Of a stretch of DNA of 64,000 nucleotides, positions 18,462-27,525 are shown one piece after another. The notes under the pieces were generated by a model that saw only the letters and a list, made by a program, of their open reading frames with translations, searched no databases and had not been told where the DNA came from. The stretch is taken from contig CANJDH010000010.1 in NCBI GenBank assembly GCA_947473125.1, positions 1-64,000 of the forward strand, written 5' to 3'. Each line of letters starts with the position of its first letter. The first letter of the stretch is position 1. Made by a program: the position numbers and the translations under genes. The stretch comes from Burkholderiales bacterium. GTDB taxonomy: Bacteria; Pseudomonadota; Gammaproteobacteria; Burkholderiales; JAEUOS01.

Positions 18462-18839
18462 ATGGATCAGGAACCTGCCACCCGCAGCGCGGCGCTACGC
18501 CGCTTTCGCGACCCCACCTACGTACCGCTCAGCCCGAACCTGGCTGACGTGCGCGCCAACATCGACCGCCTCGACGATGCCATCGTCGCGCTGCTCGCCG
18601 AGCGTGCGATGTACGTCAAGGATGCAACGCGTTTCAAGCGCGACGCCTACCAGGTCAGTGCGCCGGCGCGCCAGGCCGAGGTGTTCGCCAAGGTACGCGA
18701 GCTGGCAAACCGTCATAATCGAGGGTTTGACGCTCTGCCGGACGTGGTGGAGGCCGCCTACCGGGCACTGCTAGCCGGTTTTATCGCGAACGAACAGCAT
18801 TATTTCGCCCAGACCGAATTGATCGGAGACACTCCTTGA
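18462..18839 (+). CDS. Chorismate mutase (AroQ class)
   Basis: This 125-residue protein has an all-helical AroQ domain: LADVRANIDRLDDAIVALLAERAMYVKDATRFK contains the Arg, Asp and Lys pattern of the active site, then APARQAEVFAKVRELANR. It converts chorismate to prephenate for Phe and Tyr synthesis. No signal peptide is present, so it is cytoplasmic. It starts 13 bases after the protease gene and its stop overlaps the TTG start of the following Bug-protein gene (TTGA at 18836), so the two are translationally coupled even though their roles look unrelated. Confidence 0.9.
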   Translation: MDQEPATRSAALRRFRDPTYVPLSPNLADVRANIDRLDDAIVALLAERAMYVKDATRFKRDAYQVSAPARQAEVFAKVRELANRHNRGFDALPDVVEAAYRALLAGFIANEQHYFAQTELIGDTP

Positions 18840-19798
18840 ACAAACCATTGCTTGCACTGGCGTGCTCGCTCCTGGCGCCGCTGCCTGCCGCGGCGCAGGA
18901 TTTCCCGAACCACCCGATCCGCATGATCGTACCGTTTGCCGCCGGCTCGACCCCAGACGTGTTCGCGCGCATCGTCAGCGAAAAAGCCAGCCAGGGCTTG
19001 AAGCAGCCGATCGTGATTGAAAACCGCGCAGGCGCCGGCGGCAACGTCGGCACCGACGCCGTGGCCAAGGCGGCGCCCGACGGCTACACCATCGGCGCCT
19101 CGATCACCGGGCCGCTGGTCAACAACACGGTGCTGTACAAGAAGATGCCCTACAACCCGTTCACCGACCTCGCGCCGATCACCTTCGGCGTGCATCAGCC
19201 GAACGTGATTGCGGTCTCGCCGGCGCTTGGCGTAAACAGCATGCCCGAATTGTTCGCCCTGCTGAAGAAGAATCCCGGCAAGTACAACTACGCGTCGATT
19301 GGCGCCGGTTCGCTCTCGCACCTGTCGATGGAACTGATCAAGGCATTGACCGGCACCTACGTCGTGCACATCCCCTACACCTCGTCACCGGCTGCCGTGA
19401 CCAGCGTGATCGCCGGCGACACCCAGATCGCCTCGCTCGCGCCGCTGGCGGTGATGCCGCACGTGCCCACCGGGCGCCTCAAGGTGCTGGCGATTTCGAC
19501 GCCGCAACGCTCGCCGCTGCTGCCGAACATCCCGACCTTCAAGGAAACCGGCGTGCTCGACGTGGTGGCCAGCGCCTGGATCGGATTGGTCGCCCCGGCG
19601 AAGACCCCGCCGGCGATCATCGAGCGCCTCAATCGCGAGTTTGTCGCGGCAATGAAAGACCCGGCCGTGGTCGAAAAACTGCGTGCCCAGTATATGGACC
19701 CGAACCCTGGTACCCCGGCAGAATTTGCCGCCTACATGCAGGAAGAACTCAAGCGCTGGACCCCGGTGATCAAACGCAGCGGAGCATCGGTCGATTGA
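18836..19798 (+). CDS. Bug/TctC family periplasmic solute-binding protein
   Basis: This 320-residue protein starts at a TTG (18836) preceded by GGAGAC. The signal peptide MNKPLLALACSLLAPLPAAA is followed by the family opening FPNHPIRMIVPFAAGSTPDV. Other blocks are VIENRAGAGGNVGTDAVAKAAPDGYTI, GKYNYASIGAGSLSHLSMEL and VVHIPYTSSPAAVTSVIAGD. Bug proteins bind carboxylates or other small organic compounds, sometimes for tripartite tricarboxylate transporters, but no tctA or tctB lies here. It is overlapped at both ends, by chorismate mutase upstream and release factor 3 downstream. Confidence 0.92.
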   Translation: MNKPLLALACSLLAPLPAAAQDFPNHPIRMIVPFAAGSTPDVFARIVSEKASQGLKQPIVIENRAGAGGNVGTDAVAKAAPDGYTIGASITGPLVNNTVLYKKMPYNPFTDLAPITFGVHQPNVIAVSPALGVNSMPELFALLKKNPGKYNYASIGAGSLSHLSMELIKALTGTYVVHIPYTSSPAAVTSVIAGDTQIASLAPLAVMPHVPTGRLKVLAISTPQRSPLLPNIPTFKETGVLDVVASAWIGLVAPAKTPPAIIERLNREFVAAMKDPAVVEKLRAQYMDPNPGTPAEFAAYMQEELKRWTPVIKRSGASVD

Positions 19799-21471
19799 GC
19801 TCCGTATCTGACGTTGTCGGCACGGTCACCGCCGCCCCCCCCCCGGCCACACCGGCCAACGCCAACATCGTGCGCGAGGTGGCGCGGCGCCGCACCTTCG
19901 CCATCATCTCGCACCCGGACGCGGGCAAGACCACGCTCACAGAAAAGCTGCTGCTGTTCGGCGGCGCGATTTTCATTGCCGGCAGCGTCAAGGCGCGCAA
20001 GGCCTCGCGCCACGCCACCTCGGACTGGATGGAGATCGAAAAGCAGCGCGGCATTTCGGTGGCCAGCTCGGTGATGCAGCTCGAATACCGCGACTGCATC
20101 ATCAACCTCCTCGACACCCCGGGCCACCAGGACTTTTCCGAAGACACCTACCGCGTGCTCACCGCGGTGGATGCCGCCCTGATGGTGATCGACGCGGCCA
20201 ACGGCGTCGAGGCGCAGACGCTGCGCCTGATTGAAGTATGCCGCGCGCGCAATACCCCGATCCTCACCTTCATCAACAAGATGGACCGCGAGGTCAAGGA
20301 TCCGCTCGACCTGCTCGATGAGATCGAGCGCGTGCTCGGCATGCCGGCAGCGCCCTTCACCTGGCCGGTAGGGATGGGAAAGAGCTTTGGCGGTGTGTTC
20401 GATTTGAAGCGCGACCGCATGCGCATTTTCACTGCCGGCGAAGACCGGGTTCGCGAAGAAGACGACATCATCGAAGGCATCGACAACCCGCTCATTGCCG
20501 AGCGTTTTGGCGCCGCCTTCACGCAGGCAAAAAACGAGATCGACCTGATCACCGGCGCCTCGCCGGAATTCGACCGTGCGGCGTTTGTCGCCGGGCGCCA
20601 GTCGCCGGTATTTTTCGGCTCGGCGATCAACAATTTCGGCGTGCGCGAAGTACTCGATGCGCTGGTCGATCTGGCGCCGGCGCCGATTGCGCGCGTGGCG
20701 ATCCAGCGCCGCGTGGAACCGACCGAAGCCAAGTTCGCCGGCGTGGTGTTCAAGATCCAGGCCAACATGGACCCGGCACATCGCGACCGGATCGCCTTCC
20801 TGCGCGTCTGCGCCGGCCATTTCGAGCGCGGCATGAAACTCAATATCTGCCGCAACGGCAAGGAAATCCGCACCAATACCGTGGTGACGTTTTTGTCGCA
20901 ACGGCGCGAGCTGGTCGAAGACGCCTATGCCGGCGACATCATCGGCATTCCCAATCACGGCCTGCTGCAGCTCGGTGACACGCTCACCGAAGGCGAAGAC
21001 CTGCAGTTCACCGGCCTGCCGTTTTTTGCGCCGGAACTATTCCAGACCGTCGAAATGGTCGACCCGATGCGCAGCAAGCAGTTGCGCATGGGCCTGACGC
21101 AGCTCGGCGAGGAAGGCGCGATCCAGGTATTCCGCCCGCTCGCCGGCGGCATGCTGTTGCTCGGTGCGGTTGGTACGCTGCAGTTCGAGGTGGTGGCGCA
21201 CCGCCTCGCGCACGAATATGGCGCCGAGGCGCGCATGGCGCCGTCACGCTATCAATTGGCGCGCTGGGTCACGGCCGATGACCCGGCCGAGTTGAAACGC
21301 TTCATTGATGCCAACGTCCATCGCGTCATGTTCGACGCGGTGGACGCGCCGACCTTTCTGGCGGCGCACCACACCGAATTGCGTGCAATCGAAGGCATGT
21401 GGGACAAGATCCATTTCCATGCCCTGCGCGAGCACGCGGGGCTGGTGTTTCAGAAGCGCATCGGCGGCTAG
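19795..21471 (+). CDS. prfC: Peptide chain release factor 3
   Basis: This 558-residue GTPase recycles class I release factors from the ribosome. Motifs: P-loop ISHPDAGKTTLTE, GISVASSVM, DTPGHQDFSEDTYR, NKMDRE. The start is a TTG at 19795 overlapping the stop of the Bug gene, with GGAG upstream. This adds about 20 residues before the region that begins E. coli RF3. A run of ten C (19835-19844) lies in this extension. An in-frame GTG at 19870 would give a product of the usual length (533 residues) and put the C run in the leader, but no ribosome-binding site precedes it. The rest of the protein is intact. Confidence 0.95.
   Translation: MSSVSDVVGTVTAAPPPATPANANIVREVARRRTFAIISHPDAGKTTLTEKLLLFGGAIFIAGSVKARKASRHATSDWMEIEKQRGISVASSVMQLEYRDCIINLLDTPGHQDFSEDTYRVLTAVDAALMVIDAANGVEAQTLRLIEVCRARNTPILTFINKMDREVKDPLDLLDEIERVLGMPAAPFTWPVGMGKSFGGVFDLKRDRMRIFTAGEDRVREEDDIIEGIDNPLIAERFGAAFTQAKNEIDLITGASPEFDRAAFVAGRQSPVFFGSAINNFGVREVLDALVDLAPAPIARVAIQRRVEPTEAKFAGVVFKIQANMDPAHRDRIAFLRVCAGHFERGMKLNICRNGKEIRTNTVVTFLSQRRELVEDAYAGDIIGIPNHGLLQLGDTLTEGEDLQFTGLPFFAPELFQTVEMVDPMRSKQLRMGLTQLGEEGAIQVFRPLAGGMLLLGAVGTLQFEVVAHRLAHEYGAEARMAPSRYQLARWVTADDPAELKRFIDANVHRVMFDAVDAPTFLAAHHTELRAIEGMWDKIHFHALREHAGLVFQKRIGG
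19835..19844 (+). repeat. Homopolymer run of ten C near the start of prfC
   Basis: The run is read directly from the sequence and sits 14 codons after the TTG start (encoding part of APPPA). Runs of this length can slip during replication or transcription. It could also be a place where the sequence itself is uncertain. Confidence 0.75.
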
Positions 21472-21555
21472 GCCGGGCGCAACGACGCAACGAATCGCTT
21501 GCCTGCCCGCGCGTGGACGGGCGCACAGTATGATTGGCCGCGTACATGATCCCGC

Positions 21556-23520
21556 ATGGTCCGCATTCCCATGACATCCTCCCCACCTCGCGCCACGCCC
21601 ACCACGCCATCCGCTGCCGCTGCCGCGCTGCCCGAGGCCGACTTCGCCCCGCTGCTCATGAGCTATGTGCAGCTCAGCGGCGATATCCAGGCACTTGACG
21701 CTTACGCACGCTACATCCAGGGCCCATGGAACTACATGGAGTGCACACCGCCCGAGGAAAAAGCCCGGCTGCGTGCGCGTCTGATGCGGGTGCTGGCCGA
21801 GCTGGCATCGGGCGAGCGCGCCATGCCTGCGGCGCCGTCGGGTGAACTGCTGGAGCGCATGCTCTCGGCATGCGTGGGGCAGCCGGTGCCCGCCGAGTAT
21901 GGGCCGCTGATCTGCCACGAAATGGGCTTTGCGGGCGCCGCACCGCTCGAAGTCACCTGGCGCAAACGCCCGGCACCGGAGGTACTCAACGCGTTCAGGG
22001 TGCTCGTCATCGGTGCGGGGGAATCGGGAATCGGCGCCGGCATCAAGCTCAAGGCGATGGGGATTCCCTTTGTCATCGTCGAAAAAAGTGCCGGGGTCGG
22101 CGGCACCTGGCGCGATAACAAGTATCCGGGTTGCGGCGTCGACACGCCCAATCACTTCTACCAGTTCTCGTTCGAGCCCAACCCCGACTGGTCGCGCCAT
22201 TTCGCCCTCAGCGATGAAGTACAGCAGTACCTCGAGACCTGCGCCGTCAAGTACGGGTTGATGCCGCACATCCGGTTTGGGTCGGAGGTGCTTGCAGCAC
22301 GCTACGACGCACCCTCTGCGACCTGGAAGGTCACCACGCGTCAGAGTGGCTGCGACGAGGACTCGCGCTACAACGCTGTCATTTGCGCGGTCGGTCAGTT
22401 GAACCAGCCGTTTGTCCCCCCGATCGACGGATTGGCCGGCTTCGCCGGGCCGCAGTTCCACACCGCGCGCTGGGATGCGAACGTCGATCTCGCGGGCCGG
22501 CGCGTGGCGATGATCGGCACCGGTGCGTCGGGCATGCAGACCGGACCGTCGATTGCGGACCGTGTTGCGCAGCTGACGATCTTCCAGCGCAGTCCGCATT
22601 GGGCGGTGCACAACCCGAACTACCACGCCGGCGTGCCGGCCGGGAAAAAATGGGCCTTGCGCCACCTGCCGCATTACGCGCAGTGGACCCGCTTCCAGCT
22701 GTTCTGGGCCTCCGCCGACGGCCTGTATGAATCGCTCAAGGTAGACCCGGACTGGTCACAACCCGCGCTCTCGCTCAACGCCACCAATCACGCGTTTCGC
22801 GAGCGCCTGATCGAGCACATCACGCGCGAGACCGGCGGCGATCCGGCACTTCTTGCAAAGACCGTGCCGTCCTACCCGCCCTACGGCAAACGCATGCTGC
22901 GCGACAACTACTGGTATCGCATGCTGACCCGCGCCAATGTCGAGCTGGTGACCGATGCCATCGACCACGTGGGCGCCGACACTGTAGTCACGCGTGACGG
23001 GCGCACCCATCGGGCAGACGTGCTGATTCTCGCCACCGGCTTTCAGGCAAAGCGCATGACCTGGCCGATCGAGATCGCCGGTATCAATGGGCGCACTCTC
23101 GCTTCACTCTGGGGCGAGGACGATCCGCGCGCCTACCTCGGCATCACCGTGCCCGGCTTTCCCAACTTTTTTCTGATGTACGGACCGAACACCAACCTGG
23201 CACACGGCGGCAGTGCCATCTTTCACAGCGAATGCCAGGTGCGCTATGCGCTGCTCGCACTGCGCGAACTGATCGAGACCGGCGCGGCGGCGCTCGATTG
23301 CCGCCAGGACGTGCACGATGCCTTCAACGATCGCGTTGACACCTTGCACGCCGGCCTGGTGTGGTCGCACCCAGGCGTGGGCAGCTGGTACAAGAATCGG
23401 CGCGGGCGGGTCTTCGCCACGTCGCCGTGGCGCCTGCTCGATTATTGGAACATGACGCGCACGCTTGACCCGTCCGACTACCACTTCACCATGCCCAGCG
23501 CCGGCGCAGCGCGCGCCTAA
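21556..23520 (+). CDS. Flavin-dependent Baeyer-Villiger-type monooxygenase
   Basis: This 654-residue FAD/NADPH enzyme has its first nucleotide-binding fold at residues 149-175 (VLVIGAGESGIGAGIKLKAM) and the second near 315 (VAMIGTGASGMQ). Between them lies FAGPQFHTARWD (296-307), which matches the type I Baeyer-Villiger fingerprint FxGxxxHxxxW. An N-terminal region of about 140 residues precedes the FAD domain, as in the longer cyclohexanone or steroid/acetone monooxygenase-like branches. Such enzymes insert oxygen beside a ketone to give an ester or lactone; the substrate is not predictable. The start may also be the ATG at 21571. Its stop overlaps the stop of the convergent Bug gene by three bases. 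Confidence 0.9.
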   Translation: MVRIPMTSSPPRATPTTPSAAAAALPEADFAPLLMSYVQLSGDIQALDAYARYIQGPWNYMECTPPEEKARLRARLMRVLAELASGERAMPAAPSGELLERMLSACVGQPVPAEYGPLICHEMGFAGAAPLEVTWRKRPAPEVLNAFRVLVIGAGESGIGAGIKLKAMGIPFVIVEKSAGVGGTWRDNKYPGCGVDTPNHFYQFSFEPNPDWSRHFALSDEVQQYLETCAVKYGLMPHIRFGSEVLAARYDAPSATWKVTTRQSGCDEDSRYNAVICAVGQLNQPFVPPIDGLAGFAGPQFHTARWDANVDLAGRRVAMIGTGASGMQTGPSIADRVAQLTIFQRSPHWAVHNPNYHAGVPAGKKWALRHLPHYAQWTRFQLFWASADGLYESLKVDPDWSQPALSLNATNHAFRERLIEHITRETGGDPALLAKTVPSYPPYGKRMLRDNYWYRMLTRANVELVTDAIDHVGADTVVTRDGRTHRADVLILATGFQAKRMTWPIEIAGINGRTLASLWGEDDPRAYLGITVPGFPNFFLMYGPNTNLAHGGSAIFHSECQVRYALLALRELIETGAAALDCRQDVHDAFNDRVDTLHAGLVWSHPGVGSWYKNRRGRVFATSPWRLLDYWNMTRTLDPSDYHFTMPSAGAARA

Positions 23521-24506
23521 TTGAGCGTGATGTTGTTGGCCTTGACCAGGTCGCGCCACTGCTTGAGGTCACCGCGGATGCGCGCGGCAAACGCATCCGG
23601 GGTCGAACCCTCGGGCTCCATGCCAGCCTGACGCAGGCGCTCGGCGACTTCTGGTACCTGGAGTATTTTTGCAGTCTCGGCAGAGATGCGCTCGACAATG
23701 GCGCGCGGCGTGCCGGCCGGCGCCATGAAGCCCCACCACGGATTGACTTCAAAGCCGGGCAGGAATTCGGCGATGGCGGGGACATCGGGCAGGGCCGACG
23801 CGCGCTTGAGCGTGGTGACCGCAATGCCGCGCAGGCGCCCCGCATCGATATGCGGTTTGCCCAGAGCCAGACTGACGAAGCCCATGTCGACCTGCCGCCC
23901 AATGACGTCAGTGATGACCGGTGCCGCGCCCTTGTAAGGCACGTGGCCGATGTCGATGCCGGCACGCAGGTTGAGCAATTCGCTCGCCAGGTGCGTAGTA
24001 CTGCCCGGGCCGACCGAGCCGTAAAACAGCTTGCCCTTGTTGGCGCGTGCATGCGCCAGCAGGGCCGGGAAATTGGCCGCCGGGTAATCTGGCCGCACCA
24101 CCAGCAGGAGCGGCCCCGAGACCAGCTGGGTGATCGGCTCGAAATCCTTCAACGGGTCGCCCGTGGTGGCCGGCTGCAGCACCGGGTTGATCGCGATCGG
24201 CCCGAGGTTGGCCAGCAGCCAGGTGTGTCCGTCCGGGGCCGCCCGGGCAACGACGGCCGAGGCGATCGATCCATTGGCCCCGGCGTGGCTCTCGACCACA
24301 ATGGGCTGGCCGAGCACCTGGCCGAGTCGATCGAGCACCGGGCGGGCGATCACGTCGCCGATGCCGCCGGGTGCGAACGGATTGATCAGGCGCATCGGCT
24401 TGGCGGGCCAGGTCTGCGCCTGTGCGACGCCGGCCAGCGCCAGCGCGCACAACACGGTTGCGATGCAGCGGGCGCCCGGATGGGTCAGGTGGATTCTCGT
24501 TTTCAT
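23517..24506 (-). CDS. Bug/TctC family periplasmic solute-binding protein
   Basis: This 329-residue protein has a signal peptide ending CALALAGVAQAQ and the family blocks WPAKPMRLINPFAPGGIGDV, VVESHAGANGSIASAVVARAAPDGHT, GKLFYGSVGPGSTTHLASELL and GHVPYKGAAPVITDVIGRQVD. It is transcribed away from the arylmalonate-decarboxylase-like gene, with only 23 bases between the two start codons. It probably delivers a substrate for this catabolic region, but no membrane partner is encoded nearby. Confidence 0.92.
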   Translation of the reverse strand: MKTRIHLTHPGARCIATVLCALALAGVAQAQTWPAKPMRLINPFAPGGIGDVIARPVLDRLGQVLGQPIVVESHAGANGSIASAVVARAAPDGHTWLLANLGPIAINPVLQPATTGDPLKDFEPITQLVSGPLLLVVRPDYPAANFPALLAHARANKGKLFYGSVGPGSTTHLASELLNLRAGIDIGHVPYKGAAPVITDVIGRQVDMGFVSLALGKPHIDAGRLRGIAVTTLKRASALPDVPAIAEFLPGFEVNPWWGFMAPAGTPRAIVERISAETAKILQVPEVAERLRQAGMEPEGSTPDAFAARIRGDLKQWRDLVKANNITLN

Positions 24507-24529
24507 CGGGAAATGTTAGCATCGAGAGC

Positions 24530-25318
24530 ATGAGCGACGATGTTGAGTATGGCACACGCGGTACTCTCGGTCTGCTGGTGCCGCAGGCGAACACCACGGC
24601 CGAACCCGAAGTGCAGGCACTGATGGGGCCGGACCTGCTGCTGCTGACCGGCCGTCTGACCAGCCCGCACCCGGGATTGCAGGAACGGATGGTCGATTAC
24701 CTCGAGCACATCGAGGAATTCATCGGCACCTTTGCCAACGCGCCACTCGCGGCGCTCGGCTTCCTCATTACGGGGGCCACCTACCATTTCAATCCGCAAG
24801 AGGAAGATGCATTCTTCGCCGGCCTGAGCGCGAAGTACGGCTACCCGATCATCTCCGCCGGCCAATCGATCCGCCGCGCCTTTGCGGCGCTCGGCGCGCA
24901 ACGCATCGCCCTGGTCAGCCCCTACCCCGACTGGCTGACCGAACGCAGTGCCGCCTACTGGAAGCGCGCCGGCGTGGAGATCGCCGCGATCGAGACCCCG
25001 GTCAAGGTCGGCGGCTTTCACAACATTTACACCATTCGCAATCCCGCCGTGCTCGCCGCAGCACGGCGGCTCGCACCACTCAAGACCGACCTCGTGCTGC
25101 TTGCCGGCGCCGGCATGCCGACGCTCGGACCGATCATGGCCCTGGCGGATGAAGGCATGCAGCCGATCTCGTCCAACCTGTGCATGGCCTGGGCGCTGAT
25201 GCAGGCGGTGGCCCCCGCAGAAGGCGGTGCCGAGGCCTTGCGTCGGATGTTGCGTAGCGATGCGGCATGGCGCGGCGTGTTTTCGGCACGTTTTCCGGGA
25301 GCGGTCTGCGCCAGTTGA
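24530..25318 (+). CDS. Asp/Glu racemase superfamily protein, arylmalonate decarboxylase/maleate isomerase-like
   Basis: This 262-residue protein starts MSDDVEYGTRGTLGLLVPQA; the ATG at 24530 is chosen over an earlier in-frame ATG that lies inside the divergent gene. The overall pattern is that of the Amdase branch: GLLVPQANTTAEPE, YPIISAGQSIRRAFAALGAQRIALVSPYPDWLTE, and SSNLCMAWALMQ near the end. The two positions that carry the catalytic cysteines in racemases and maleate isomerases appear as ITGATYH and LAGAGMP, so both look Cys-free; this alignment was made by eye. The neighbouring hydantoinase-type genes suggest a role in opening or isomerising a small dicarboxylate or hydantoin-like compound. 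Its activity is uncertain. Confidence 0.75.
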   Translation: MSDDVEYGTRGTLGLLVPQANTTAEPEVQALMGPDLLLLTGRLTSPHPGLQERMVDYLEHIEEFIGTFANAPLAALGFLITGATYHFNPQEEDAFFAGLSAKYGYPIISAGQSIRRAFAALGAQRIALVSPYPDWLTERSAAYWKRAGVEIAAIETPVKVGGFHNIYTIRNPAVLAAARRLAPLKTDLVLLAGAGMPTLGPIMALADEGMQPISSNLCMAWALMQAVAPAEGGAEALRRMLRSDAAWRGVFSARFPGAVCAS

Positions 25319-25461
25319 ACGGCGCGTCCGGCACGCGCCAGCAGTCAGCGATGGTGCAGCCAAGGCGGGCAAACGCTGAAGTATGATCTGAGGCGACCAT
25401 CTACGGTTGCACACCTTCCGGTCGCCGCACCGGAGTCGGGAACGTACGGGGAGACGAAAGC

Positions 25462-27525
25462 TTGCGATACATGGTAGCAGCGGACACTGGCGGCACCTTT
25501 ACCGACGTCGCGGTATACGACGCGACTCAGGGCCGGGTCAGCTATGGGAAGACACTGACCAATTACACCGATCTGGTCGAAGGCGCGCTCGCTGGTCTTG
25601 AATCGACCGGTGTGAAGCTTGACCAGACGCTATTGTTCAAGCACGGCACGACCCACGTCATCAACACCTTCATCCAGCGCAGCGGCGCGAAAACCGCGCT
25701 GGTGGCGACGCGCGGCTTTCGCGACACGCTCGAGATCGGCCGCGGCAACCGGCCGGTGCCGTTTGCGCTCGAATACCGGCGCGATCCGCCGCTGGTGCCG
25801 CGCGACCTGCGCTTCGAGGTCGGCGAGCGCATCGACGCGCACGGGGCAGTGATCGAACCGCTCGATACTGCCGGACTGACGCAGTTGGCCGAGACCTTTC
25901 GCCGCGACGGCATCGGCGCAATTGCCATCTCGTTTATCAATGCCTATGCCAATCCGGCGCACGAAGAACAGGCCGTGGCGCTGCTGCGCAGCCTGTTACC
26001 CGATGCCTATGTCACCTCGGGCACTCTGTTGACACGCGAATGGTTCGAATACGAGCGCACCTCGACGGCGGCAGCCAATGCTTACGTAGGTGCGCGGATG
26101 GGCAGCTATATCACCGGCTTTGACGCCAGGTTGCGCGAGCGCGGCTTCGGTGGCAGCTTCTACATGATGGGCTCCAACGGCGGCGTGCTGTCAAGCACAC
26201 GCTCGATCGAGCAGCCGGTGGCACTGGTCGAATCGGGGCCGATTGGCGGTTGCATTGGTGCGGCCGCCTACGCACGCGCCCTCGACGAGCCGCGCCTGAT
26301 CGCATTCGACATGGGCGGCACTACAGCCAAATGTGCGCTGGTGCAGGATGGCCACTTCGATGTGCAGCCGGTGTATTACATCGGCGGCTACGACCACGGC
26401 TTTCCACTGCGCACGCCGGTACTCGATATCGTCGAGGTGGGTGCCGGCGGCGGGTCGATCGCTGCCGTCGATGCGCGTGGGCGGCTCTCGGTCGGGCCAC
26501 GCAGCGCTGGTTCAGAGCCCGGACCGGTGGCTTTTGGTCGCGGCGGGGTGGAGCCGACTGTCACCGACGCAAATCTGGTGCTTGGACGCATCGGTGGCGG
26601 CGCCTTCATGCAGGGCCGGCTGGCATTGGACCGCGACGCCGCAGCACGGGCGATCCGCGAACGGGTCTCCGCGCCACTCGGCTACGATGGCGCGGGCGGC
26701 GTTGACAGCGCCGCCCAGGGCATCCTCGACCTTGCCACTACCACCATGGCCGGTGCGATTCGCGAGATCACCATTGAGCGCGGCCACGACGTGCGCGAAT
26801 TCAAGCTCTTCGTGTTCGGCGGCGGCGGCCCCTTGTTTGCCTCTTTTCTGGCGCGCAGCCTCAACATTCCCGAAGTCATCGTACCGCCCCACCCTGGCAA
26901 CTTTTCCACGCTCGGAATGCTCATTGCAGGGGCGCGCATCGACCTCTCACGCACGGTCGTGCTTGAAGCCGTGCAAGGCGCTCTGCCGACGCTGGCCGCA
27001 GCCTATGCCGGCCTCGAAGACACTGCGCGCCGCACCATGCACGCCGAACTGGGCACCAACGCGGTCACGTTCGAACGCATGCTCGAAATGCGCTATCGAG
27101 GCCAGAAGCATACGGTTGCCGTACCGTATGGTGCCGACGCAAGCATCGGCGCACTGCTGCAATCGTTCGAAACCATCTACCAGCGCCGCTATGGCAACAT
27201 CAATCCCAATTGCGCGGTCGAGATTCTCGGCGCGCGGCTCGGCGCCGAAGCCCAAATCCCGTGCCCGGAGCTGACGCAAATGGCGGGGGGCGCAGGTGAG
27301 GCAGCGCCCGGTGCGACTGTTGCGCACGAGCGCCGCTCGGTCTACTTTCCTGCACCGCACGGACGCATCGAGGTGCCCGTGTACGCGCGCGACGCGCTGC
27401 CTATCGGCCACGCGATCGATGGCCCGGCGGTGATCGAGGAATACAGCGCCACCACGGTGCTGATGCCGGGTGATCGCGCGCGGGTGGGCAAGCTCGGTGA
27501 AATCGTGATCCGGTGCAGCCCATGA
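25462..27525 (+). CDS. hyuA: Hydantoinase/oxoprolinase family, A subunit
   Basis: This 687-residue ASKHA-fold ATPase subunit begins VAADTGGTFTDVAVYD, followed by HGTTHVINTFIQRSGAKTALVATRGFRD, IAFDMGGTTAKCALVQDG and FVFGGGGPLFASFLARSL. The TTG at 25462 is favoured because GGGGAG lies 8 bases before it; the ATG at 25471 would be 17 bases away. Known relatives are N-methylhydantoinase A, 5-oxoprolinase and the acetone/acetophenone carboxylase subunits, so the exact substrate is open. Its stop overlaps the ATG of the B subunit gene (27522), as expected for a heteromeric enzyme. Confidence 0.92.
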   Translation: MRYMVAADTGGTFTDVAVYDATQGRVSYGKTLTNYTDLVEGALAGLESTGVKLDQTLLFKHGTTHVINTFIQRSGAKTALVATRGFRDTLEIGRGNRPVPFALEYRRDPPLVPRDLRFEVGERIDAHGAVIEPLDTAGLTQLAETFRRDGIGAIAISFINAYANPAHEEQAVALLRSLLPDAYVTSGTLLTREWFEYERTSTAAANAYVGARMGSYITGFDARLRERGFGGSFYMMGSNGGVLSSTRSIEQPVALVESGPIGGCIGAAAYARALDEPRLIAFDMGGTTAKCALVQDGHFDVQPVYYIGGYDHGFPLRTPVLDIVEVGAGGGSIAAVDARGRLSVGPRSAGSEPGPVAFGRGGVEPTVTDANLVLGRIGGGAFMQGRLALDRDAAARAIRERVSAPLGYDGAGGVDSAAQGILDLATTTMAGAIREITIERGHDVREFKLFVFGGGGPLFASFLARSLNIPEVIVPPHPGNFSTLGMLIAGARIDLSRTVVLEAVQGALPTLAAAYAGLEDTARRTMHAELGTNAVTFERMLEMRYRGQKHTVAVPYGADASIGALLQSFETIYQRRYGNINPNCAVEILGARLGAEAQIPCPELTQMAGGAGEAAPGATVAHERRSVYFPAPHGRIEVPVYARDALPIGHAIDGPAVIEEYSATTVLMPGDRARVGKLGEIVIRCSP

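Noticed and set aside
24422-24529. Longer N terminus for the Amdase-like protein
   Set aside because: The added 36 residues overlap the signal peptide region of the divergent Bug gene and are Arg/Pro-rich; the ATG at 24530 matches the usual family start.
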